Shown: positions 1-6,042 of the stretch, in pieces
How positions within the stretch are numbered: the stretch's first letter is position 1
How the letters are laid out: each line of letters begins with the position of its first letter
Assembly (NCBI GenBank): GCA_030042375.1
Contig: JASHZU010000055.1
Coordinates: forward strand, 1-8,554
DNA: 8,554 bases
DNA from: Verrucomicrobiia bacterium
GTDB taxonomy: Bacteria; Verrucomicrobiota; Verrucomicrobiae; Limisphaerales; UBA11358
Reading direction: 5' to 3'
Notes under the pieces: model-generated
What the model was told of the DNA's origin: nothing
The model's input: the letters and a program-made list of their open reading frames with translations, nothing else
Databases searched by the model: none
Program-made: the position numbers and the translations under genes

Positions 1-756
1 CGCGGTATCCTGCTGCCCGCCGCCATCATTGGTTTTCTGCTGGGTCTGGTCTTTATCGAACCTGACCGTGGCACCACCATCCTGCTCGCTACTGTCGGCG
101 GCTCGCTGTTGCTCATGGCGGGCGCGCAATGGAAGCACATTTTCATGCCCGCGTTGGTCGGTATTGCCGGCCTGGCGCTTTCCATTTTGCACGATCCAAT
201 GCGCATGCGGCGTATTTTTAGTTGGTGGGATTTGGAGCAGCACAAGGACGGTGTCGGCTATCAAGCTTATCAGGCAATGATCGCCCTCGGCTCCGGCGGC
301 TGGACGGGCCTTGGCCTGGGCAACAGTCTCCAAAAACTCGGCTTCGTTCCTGAACACCAAACCGATTTCATCTTTGCTATCATCGGCGAAGAACTCGGTC
401 TTGTCGCCACGCTGCTTATCGTTATTGGCTTCGTTGTCATCGCGATTTGCGGCTTTTGCATCGCCGTGAATGCCCGCGAAACCTTTGGCTTCCTGCTCGC
501 TTCCGGCGTTACGCTCCTCATCTCCTTGCAGGCTGCTATTAATATTGGCGTTGTTACCAGCGCGCTGCCCAATAAAGGTCTGCCCCTGCCGTTCATCAGT
601 TACGGTGGCTCGAATCTTTTAACGATGCTTGCATGCGTCGGCCTGTTATTCAGCGTTGCGCGCCACGCGCCTGTGCGCGAAAAGAGCCCCGAAAAAACTT
701 CCAAATCGCCCACTCGTAAAGTAGGTGACAATCCCTTCGCCGCCCGCCCCACATGA
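1..756 (+). CDS. ftsW: FtsW, septal peptidoglycan glycosyltransferase (SEDS family), 5' partial
   Basis: This is the C-terminal 251 residues of a SEDS-family protein; the frame is open from base 1, so the start and the first transmembrane helices lie upstream. FtsW polymerises lipid II into septal glycan strands together with a class B PBP. The fragment opens with hydrophobic helices and the EPDRGTT element typical of FtsW/RodA. A large periplasmic loop follows (about residues 65-120) with GGWTGLGLGNS. Next comes VPEHQTDFIFAIIGEELG, in which Asp122 of the fragment matches the essential SEDS aspartate. Late in the protein is the signature LPFISYGGSNLL. A basic, proline-containing cytoplasmic tail of about 35 residues ends it. 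The stop codon overlaps the murG start as ATGA. The position next to murG in a dcw cluster favours FtsW over RodA. The family call is very secure; the FtsW subtype rests mostly on context. Confidence 0.95.
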   Translation, partial: RGILLPAAIIGFLLGLVFIEPDRGTTILLATVGGSLLLMAGAQWKHIFMPALVGIAGLALSILHDPMRMRRIFSWWDLEQHKDGVGYQAYQAMIALGSGGWTGLGLGNSLQKLGFVPEHQTDFIFAIIGEELGLVATLLIVIGFVVIAICGFCIAVNARETFGFLLASGVTLLISLQAAINIGVVTSALPNKGLPLPFISYGGSNLLTMLACVGLLFSVARHAPVREKSPEKTSKSPTRKVGDNPFAARPT

Positions 757-1946
757 ATCTCTCTGAAACCAAAACGCCCTTCGTCGCCATCGCCTGCGGC
801 GGAACGGGCGGGCATCTCTTTCCGGGAATCGCCGTGGCCGGAGAATTAAAAAAACGCGGGTGCAGTATTGCCCTGCTTATCTCGCCCAAGGAAATTGACC
901 AGCAGTCCGTCAAAACCACACGCGATGTGGAGATTTTCACGCTCCCTGCCGTCGGCCTGCAAAATCGGAATTACCTTTCCTTCGGCCTCAGCTTTTGGAA
1001 GTCATATCGCGCCGCGCGTGCCATTTTTAGAAACCATCCGCCGCAGGCCGTCTTGGCCATGGGTGGATTCACCAGCGCCCCGCCCATTTTGGCCGCTAAA
1101 AAATTCGGCGCCAAAACGTTTCTGCACGAGTCCAATACCATTCCCGGCCGCGCCAACCGTTTCCTCGACCGATTTGTGGACGAAGCCTTTGTTGGCTTTC
1201 CTGAAACGGCGGAGCGATTAAAGGCGCGCAAAACTTCGGTGACGGGTACACCGGTCCGTCCGAAATTTTCTGAGCCATCAGATGTCTCTGCCTGTCGTAC
1301 GGCTCTTGGCCTTGAGCCGAACCTTCCAACTATCCTGGTCGTTGGTGGCAGCCAGGGCGCCAGCGGCCTTAACGAGATGATTCTCTCCGCACTGCCGTTG
1401 CTCGCCTCAAAAAACTGGCAATGGCTGCACCTCGCCGGCACGAATGATTTTGAAAAAGTCCAAGCCGCCTACGCTGCTCAAAAATTAAAAGCGGTCGTCA
1501 AACCTTTCCTGGCTGAAATGGATTTGGCGCTTGGTGCCGCCACGGTTGCTGTCAGCCGCGCGGGCGCCTCGTCGCTTGCCGAACTCGCCGCTGTGCGCGT
1601 GCCCTCGTTGCTCGTCCCGTTTCCCGCTGCAGCGGACAATCACCAATATTTCAACGCGCTCGCCTTCGAAAAAACCGGCGCAGCCCGGTTATTGGAGCAA
1701 AAGAACTCCACGCCGGATAAAGTTGCAAGCATCCTGGGTGAACTGGTTGGCGGCGAACTCACGCGCTCTCAAATGCAGACCGCCCTTGGCCAATGGCACG
1801 CGCCGCATGCCGCGGAGCAAATTGCCGAAAATATTCTGCGTGTTTCATGGAGTTCGAGCTTTAGTGCGCCTGCGGATAATCCGAAGGTTAAAGTGGGGCA
1901 ATCACGCCCCGGCGCCCCGGCGCAACAGTATGTTTCCGCTGCATGA
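753..1946 (+). CDS. murG: MurG, UDP-GlcNAc:lipid I N-acetylglucosaminyltransferase
   Basis: MurG transfers GlcNAc from UDP-GlcNAc to lipid I on the inner face of the membrane, making lipid II. The protein has 397 residues; family members are usually about 355-370. The N-terminal Rossmann domain carries the glycine loop GGTGGHLFPG at residues 16-25. AMGGFTSAPP and HESNTIPGRANR follow; both are the acceptor-side motifs of the GT28 family. The C-terminal donor domain has VVGGSQGA (about 196-203), then VSRAGASSLAE with Glu277 at the position of the UDP-GlcNAc-contacting glutamate. After it come VPFP and DNHQYFNA with Gln298. The last 33 or so residues (from about 365) form a Ser/Pro/Ala-rich tail beyond the usual end of the fold. 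The ATG is fixed by the 4-base overlap with the ftsW stop, which suggests translational coupling. No strong ribosome binding site precedes it. Confidence 0.97.
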   Translation: MNLSETKTPFVAIACGGTGGHLFPGIAVAGELKKRGCSIALLISPKEIDQQSVKTTRDVEIFTLPAVGLQNRNYLSFGLSFWKSYRAARAIFRNHPPQAVLAMGGFTSAPPILAAKKFGAKTFLHESNTIPGRANRFLDRFVDEAFVGFPETAERLKARKTSVTGTPVRPKFSEPSDVSACRTALGLEPNLPTILVVGGSQGASGLNEMILSALPLLASKNWQWLHLAGTNDFEKVQAAYAAQKLKAVVKPFLAEMDLALGAATVAVSRAGASSLAELAAVRVPSLLVPFPAAADNHQYFNALAFEKTGAARLLEQKNSTPDKVASILGELVGGELTRSQMQTALGQWHAPHAAEQIAENILRVSWSSSFSAPADNPKVKVGQSRPGAPAQQYVSAA

Positions 1947-2893
1947 CCGCAATCGAAGCCATCCTGGAAATGCCATTACAGAGCAAATTTGATTTTGCGA
2001 ACGAACTCGCGGCCCGCGTTTCGCGGGCCACGATTGTTCGCCGCGACGAGCCTCTGGCCAAACGCACCACATTGCGTGTCGGGGGACCGGTGGATTTTTA
2101 TATTGAACCTGCCGATGAAACCGATTTGGCCGCCATCCTGAAAACCTGCCGCGAAGGCGAGTTGCCGTTCTTCATTCTCGGCCGAGGCTCGAATCTTCTC
2201 ATTCGCGACGGCGGTTTTCGTGGCGTTGCGATTGGTTTGTCTCAGCCGTTTTTCAGCAATGTTGAAATTTATGGCGAAAAATTACATTGCGGTGCAGGCG
2301 CTAAACTAAAAGCCGTCGCGGTCGAAGCCCGGCGTAATGGTCTCAGCGGTGTCGAATTTCTTGAAGGCATTCCCGGCAGTGTCGGCGGAGCGCTTCGTAT
2401 GAACGCCGGTGCCATGGGCGGCCAAACTTTCGATGCCATCGAGTCCGTCCGCCTTATGGATTTCGCGGGCAACATTCGCCAATTGCCTCCGCAGGAAATG
2501 ACGGTGAGCTATCGCAGTTGCGCGACGTTGAAAGATCATGTTGCTCTCGCCGCCGTTTTTAAATGCAAGCCTCTGCCGCGCGAGGAAATTGAGCAGCGCA
2601 TGAAAGCCTATAGTGAGAAGCGCTGGGAGTCCCAGCCCGCCGCGCCGAGCGCAGGCTGCATTTTTAAAAATCCGGCGGCCATTCCTGCCGGGAAGCTCAT
2701 GGATGAACTCGGCTTGAAAGGCACACGCGTGGGCGGTGCGGTCGTTTCCACCGAGCACGGCAACTTTATTATCAACGACGGCAAGGCCACGGCCCGTGAC
2801 GTCCTGGAACTCATTGAAATTTTGAAGGCCAAAGCCAAAGCCGAACGTAGCATCGAATTGCAAACTGAAGTCGAAATCATCGGCGAGAACTGA
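1943..2893 (+). CDS. murB: MurB, UDP-N-acetylenolpyruvoylglucosamine reductase
   Basis: MurB is an FAD enzyme that uses NADPH to reduce UDP-GlcNAc-enolpyruvate to UDP-MurNAc in the cytoplasm. The 316-residue protein begins its FAD-binding fold with TTLRVGGPVDFYI. The FAD-contacting segment GRGSNLLIRDGGFRG follows at residues 80-94, then FLEGIPGSVGGALRMNAGAMGG. The substrate-side YR pair is Tyr190-Arg191. The proton-donor motif is AGCIFKNP, with Cys239 where E. coli MurB has Ser229. The C-terminal general-acid glutamate is Glu309 in LQTEVEIIG. The short central region without the extra Tyr loop fits type II MurB. The start overlaps the murG stop as ATGA. A strong inverted repeat lies in codons 22-31. 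The family call is secure. Use of Cys as proton donor is inference, but it is chemically reasonable. Confidence 0.97.
   Translation: MTAIEAILEMPLQSKFDFANELAARVSRATIVRRDEPLAKRTTLRVGGPVDFYIEPADETDLAAILKTCREGELPFFILGRGSNLLIRDGGFRGVAIGLSQPFFSNVEIYGEKLHCGAGAKLKAVAVEARRNGLSGVEFLEGIPGSVGGALRMNAGAMGGQTFDAIESVRLMDFAGNIRQLPPQEMTVSYRSCATLKDHVALAAVFKCKPLPREEIEQRMKAYSEKRWESQPAAPSAGCIFKNPAAIPAGKLMDELGLKGTRVGGAVVSTEHGNFIINDGKATARDVLELIEILKAKAKAERSIELQTEVEIIGEN
2007..2033 (+). repeat. Strong inverted repeat inside the 5' end of murB
   Basis: GGCCCGCG (2011-2018) and CGCGGGCC (2022-2029) are perfect reverse complements separated by TTT. Beyond one C/A mismatch (2010/2030) the pairing continues for three more base pairs (TCG at 2007-2009 with CGA at 2031-2033). 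Eleven of twelve positions pair. It lies within codons and is not followed by a T-run, so it is not an intrinsic terminator. It could slow ribosomes or stabilise mRNA near the murG/murB junction, or it may be chance in GC-rich coding DNA. Confidence 0.6.
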
Positions 2894-2895
2894 TT

Positions 2896-3855
2896 TTGAA
2901 AAAACTGAACATAGTCGTGATGTTAGGCGGTCCCAGCGCCGAGCGCGAAATTTCCCTGCGCTCCGGCGCAGGCGTCGTCAAAGCTTTGCACTCGCTCGGT
3001 CACACAGCTTTTGAAATTGATCCGAAAACGCCTGATTGGATTTTGCCACCCAAAACCGATGTCGTTTGCCTTGCGCCGCTGCACGGCACCTATGGCGAAG
3101 ACGGCCAGGTCCAGTGCCAGCTCGAAAAACTCGGCGTGCTTTATACCGGCTGCGACGCCGAAGCCAGCCGCATCGCCTTCGACAAAGTTTTAACCAAGCA
3201 AAGGTGCCTCAAAGCCGGCATCCCGACGTCAAAATTCATCGTCGTTAGCTCGCCGCAAGCTCCTTTTCCGCAGTCTCTTGCGCTGCCACTGGTCGTCAAG
3301 CCCATCCGCCAGGGTTCCAGCGTTGGACTGCAATTTGTCGAGCGCGCCGAACAGTGGCAGAACGCCCTTGCTGCCGCCTTCAAATTCGATTCCGAAGTTT
3401 TAGTCGAAGAAAAAATTATCGGTCGCGAAACCACTGTGGGCATTTTAGACGGCAAGGCACTGCCGATCGTTGAAGTCCGGCCCAAAGCCGGCAGTTACGA
3501 TTACAAAAATAAATATACTGTTGGCGCGACCGAATATTTTTGCCCGGCGGATTTTGATCCGGCCACTACGAAAAAAATCCAGAATGCCGCCCTCGGCGCT
3601 TTTCGCGCCATTGGCGGACGCGACTATGCCCGCGTGGACGTCATGGTCCGCTCCAACGGCGACCCCATTGTACTCGAAGTCAACACGCTGCCCGGGATGA
3701 CCGAAACCAGCCTGATGCCCAAAGCTGCTGCGGCTGCCGGTTTGAATTACGAACAACTTTGCCAGCGAATGATTGACTTGGCGTTAAAAAGAAAAAAAGC
3801 GTCCGATGAAGCTGCGGCTGGAGCCGTGGCGGCCATAATTGCCGCTATTGCCTGA
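2896..3855 (+). CDS. ddl: Ddl, D-alanine--D-alanine ligase
   Basis: Ddl joins two D-alanines with ATP to make the dipeptide that MurF adds to the UDP-MurNAc tripeptide. The 319-residue length is normal for the family. The N-terminal domain has GGPSAEREISLRSG, including the substrate-binding Glu. The ATP-grasp domain has VVKPIRQGSSVGL, with Lys135 as an ATP ligand, and VEEKIIGRE (Glu171-Glu172). The lid region reads YDYKNKYT (from Tyr201). Metal ligands are Asp248 in YARVDVMV and Glu261 and Asn263 in LEVNTLPGMTETS. The Glu, Ser and YDY Tyr residues fit a D-Ala-D-Ala ligase rather than a D-Ala-D-Lac (VanA-type) enzyme. The start is taken as TTG, two bases after the murB stop, because it restores the usual MKKLNIVVMLGG start. 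The first in-frame ATG (2920) would remove the first beta strand. A weak GGCGAG lies at 2882-2887. The C-terminal tail is Lys- then Ala-rich. Confidence 0.96.
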   Translation: MKKLNIVVMLGGPSAEREISLRSGAGVVKALHSLGHTAFEIDPKTPDWILPPKTDVVCLAPLHGTYGEDGQVQCQLEKLGVLYTGCDAEASRIAFDKVLTKQRCLKAGIPTSKFIVVSSPQAPFPQSLALPLVVKPIRQGSSVGLQFVERAEQWQNALAAAFKFDSEVLVEEKIIGRETTVGILDGKALPIVEVRPKAGSYDYKNKYTVGATEYFCPADFDPATTKKIQNAALGAFRAIGGRDYARVDVMVRSNGDPIVLEVNTLPGMTETSLMPKAAAAAGLNYEQLCQRMIDLALKRKKASDEAAAGAVAAIIAAIA

Positions 3856-3856
3856 C

Positions 3857-4816
3857 ATGTGGTTTAAGCGCGAACAAAAGAACCGAAGACTGAGCCGACG
3901 GCACGTGCTCGATGTCAAACTGCGTTCCGACCAGGTGCGCGGCACGCGCATGCGGCTCGCCACTGCCGCCTTCGCTCTCGTCTTCGGTACTCTCTTTGGC
4001 CTCTATCTTTTCTGGCGCGCCGGCGAATGGGCGCTCGATAAATTCGTTTATGAAAACACCGATTTTGCCATCCAGCATGTGGATGTCCAAACTACTGGCA
4101 AGATTTCGGAGGAACAATTGCGCCGCTGGGCCGGCGTTAAATCCGGCCAAAACCTTATCGCCCTTGACCTCGCCGCCGTGAAACGGAACCTCGAACTGGT
4201 CTCCGCGATTGATTCTGTCTCTGTCGAACGCGTCCTGCCTAACACCTTAAAAATCCGCGTTACCGAACGCGAACCCATCGCCGAAGTCAATGTTCCCCGT
4301 GCCGATTCCCGGAACGGCATCGCTATTTCCGTTTTTCAATTGGACGTAAACGGTTTCGTCATGCAACCGCTTGACCCGCGTCAAAGTACTGTTCCGCTTG
4401 GCCAAACGATCGCACCTCTGCCCGCGCTCATCGGCCTGAACATCTTTCAATTGCAGCCGGGACATCGTCTCGATTTGCCGCAAGCCCAGGCCGCGCTCCA
4501 GTTGGTCAACGACTTCAGCCATTCGCCCATGGCCGGCTATGCCGTGCTCCAGCGCATTGACGTTTCCTCGCCTCGCGTCCTCACCGTTACCACCTCGCAG
4601 GGTAGCGAAATCACTTTCGGCCTGGATAACTTGCCGCAACAATTGGCGCGCTGGCGCGAGATTTACGATTTGGGACGGCGCATGAATAAGAACATTGCCT
4701 CGGCGGACCTGGCCGTCGCGAACAATGTCCCGGTTCACTGGACGGAAATGGTTTCCGCGCCGGACGCCGCGCCGGCAAGCTTAAACACACAAAATACTCG
4801 GAGGAAAAATGTTTGA
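3857..4816 (+). CDS. ftsQ: FtsQ, divisome membrane protein with POTRA domain
   Basis: FtsQ is a bitopic divisome protein; its periplasmic part recruits FtsB/FtsL and helps control septal synthesis. From this ATG the protein has 319 residues. A basic cytoplasmic tail of about 33 residues comes first, then one transmembrane segment at about 34-53. The POTRA domain is at about 69-141 (IQHVDVQTTGKISEEQL through NTLKIRVTEREPIA). A beta domain follows with LDVNGFVMQPL, LPALIGLN and VTTSQGSEITFGLDN. It ends with SADLAVANNVPVHW, which matches the late FtsQ strand, and a polar tail. ATG at 3857 sits one base after the ddl stop. TTG at 3839 in the same frame would add six residues and overlap ddl; I prefer the ATG, but the choice is not decided by a clear ribosome binding site. 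Sequence conservation in FtsQ is low, so the call relies on architecture plus its place between ddl and ftsA. Confidence 0.9.
   Translation: MWFKREQKNRRLSRRHVLDVKLRSDQVRGTRMRLATAAFALVFGTLFGLYLFWRAGEWALDKFVYENTDFAIQHVDVQTTGKISEEQLRRWAGVKSGQNLIALDLAAVKRNLELVSAIDSVSVERVLPNTLKIRVTEREPIAEVNVPRADSRNGIAISVFQLDVNGFVMQPLDPRQSTVPLGQTIAPLPALIGLNIFQLQPGHRLDLPQAQAALQLVNDFSHSPMAGYAVLQRIDVSSPRVLTVTTSQGSEITFGLDNLPQQLARWREIYDLGRRMNKNIASADLAVANNVPVHWTEMVSAPDAAPASLNTQNTRRKNV
4800..4804 (+). promoter_or_regulatory. Strong Shine-Dalgarno site for ftsA
   Basis: GGAGG lies four A residues before the ftsA ATG at 4809, inside the last codons of ftsQ. It is the only near-consensus ribosome binding site at a gene start in this window. 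It fixes the ftsA start and suggests that FtsA is translated independently, and perhaps more strongly than its upstream neighbours. Confidence 0.85.
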
Positions 4817-6026
4817 TGATTCGAGCATCGTCGTCGGTTTGGAAATTGGCACGTCAAAAGTCTGCGCCGTGGTCGGCGAAGTCAGCGCCGACGGCGCGCT
4901 GAACATCATCGGCCTCGGCCAATCGCGCTCGCGCGGCGTGCGCAAAGGCGAGATTGCCGATACCGCCCAGGCCGAGGAGGATGTGCGTAACGCCATCGTC
5001 GAGGCCGAGCAAATGGCCGATGTCGAAATCCGCAGTGTTTTTCTCGGTGTTACCGGCGGCCATATTCGCGGCTTCAACAATCGTGGTGTCCATCCGGTCG
5101 TCAGTGCTGACCGCGAGATTTCCAGTGAAGACGTCCAGGACGTCATCAAAAACGCCAAAGCTATCAATTTGCCGAATGAGAACAGCGTCATTCACGCTAT
5201 TCGCCAGCACTTTTTTGTGGATGGCCAGGATGGTGTTACCAATCCTGTCGGCATGCTCGGCTCGCGCTTGGAGGTGGATGTCCACGTTGTCCATGGCATT
5301 ACCAACCGCCTGCAAAATTCCATTCGCCTCGTCAAAGGCCTGCAGCTCGAAGTGGACGACATTGTCTTCAACGGTCTCGCTTCCTCACTTGCCCTCCTTA
5401 CCGGTGAACAAAAAGAACTCGGTGCGCTGGTCATTGATATTGGCGGCGGTACCACCGATTTTGTTGTTTATGCGGATGGCGTCGTGAAACACGCCGGCTC
5501 GCTTGCCGTCGGCGGCGACCACGTCTCCAATGACCTCGCCTTTGGCCTCAAAGTTCCCCTCAGCCGTGCCGAAAAATTAAAACTGGAACACGGCTCGGCG
5601 TTGCTCGATCACGACTGCAAGGGCCAGACCGTCACTATCACCAATGAACTCGGCCTCGTGATGAAGGTCGTCAACGTCGAGCATCTGCGGCAAATCATGT
5701 CCCTGCGCCTCGAAGAAATTTTTCAGCTCATCGCCCAGGACATGGAGCAGGCCGGGTTGGCTGATTATCTGCGCGCGGGCGTTTTCCTCTGCGGCGGCGG
5801 CGCGCGCATTCCGCATATCTCCCGGCTCGCCGAGCACATTTTGCAAATGCCCGTTTCCCACGGCCAGACCCAATCCATCAGCGGCCTCAAATCCGCGCTG
5901 GACCAGCCCGAATTTGTCGCTGCCATTGGCCTCGCCAAATTTGGTTCATTCAAAAACCGCAAACGCGAAAGCAAATCCTTTACAACGGGAATCAAAAATA
6001 TTTTCGGCCGCCTTTTGCAAAAATGA
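4809..6026 (+). CDS. ftsA: FtsA, actin-like FtsZ membrane tether
   Basis: FtsA is an actin-family ATPase that anchors FtsZ filaments to the inner membrane and recruits later divisome proteins. The 405-residue length is typical. Phosphate loop 1 is VVGLEIGTSKVCAVVGE near the N-terminus. The FtsA-specific region follows with SRGVRKGEIAD and VFLGVTGGHIRGFNNRG, leading into the 1C (SHS2) subdomain. Phosphate loop 2 is VIDIGGGTTDF at residues 208-218. The adenosine-binding motif is FLCGGGARIPH. FKNRKRESKS is a basic linker, and the last 12 or so residues (394-405, GIKNIFGRLLQK) form an amphipathic helix that fits the membrane-targeting sequence. All expected motifs are intact. The start is set by the GGAGG site and overlaps the end of ftsQ by 8 bases; ftsZ follows after 16 bases. 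The identification is very secure. Confidence 0.98.
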   Translation: MFDDSSIVVGLEIGTSKVCAVVGEVSADGALNIIGLGQSRSRGVRKGEIADTAQAEEDVRNAIVEAEQMADVEIRSVFLGVTGGHIRGFNNRGVHPVVSADREISSEDVQDVIKNAKAINLPNENSVIHAIRQHFFVDGQDGVTNPVGMLGSRLEVDVHVVHGITNRLQNSIRLVKGLQLEVDDIVFNGLASSLALLTGEQKELGALVIDIGGGTTDFVVYADGVVKHAGSLAVGGDHVSNDLAFGLKVPLSRAEKLKLEHGSALLDHDCKGQTVTITNELGLVMKVVNVEHLRQIMSLRLEEIFQLIAQDMEQAGLADYLRAGVFLCGGGARIPHISRLAEHILQMPVSHGQTQSISGLKSALDQPEFVAAIGLAKFGSFKNRKRESKSFTTGIKNIFGRLLQK

Positions 6027-6042
6027 TTTAACGCGCACCACT

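Noticed and set aside
1895..1910. GGGGC/GCCCC hairpin near the murG end as a terminator
   Set aside because: The stem is only 5 bp, no T-run follows, and it lies inside the murG coding region upstream of a coupled gene.
3785..3800. A-rich run near the ddl end (A AAA AAA) as a programmed -1 frameshift site
   Set aside because: A slip would reach a stop after three codons and only trim the tail; no downstream pseudoknot or Shine-Dalgarno stimulator is evident, and a similar A7 run occurs in murG at 848-854.
3773..3800. TTGACT in the ddl end as a -35 box for ftsQ-ftsA-ftsZ
   Set aside because: No acceptable -10 hexamer lies 16-18 bases downstream; the match is likely chance (Ile-Asp-Leu codons).
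3839..3859. TTG at 3839 as the ftsQ start
   Set aside because: The ATG at 3857 in the same frame is adjacent to the ddl stop and gives a normal cytoplasmic tail; the TTG has no better ribosome binding site. Not fully excluded.
5914..6042. Extension of ftsZ upstream into ftsA
   Set aside because: The added 43 residues would overlap the ftsA C-terminus and do not resemble any FtsZ N-terminus; the ATG at 6043 gives a normal short leader before the first beta strand.
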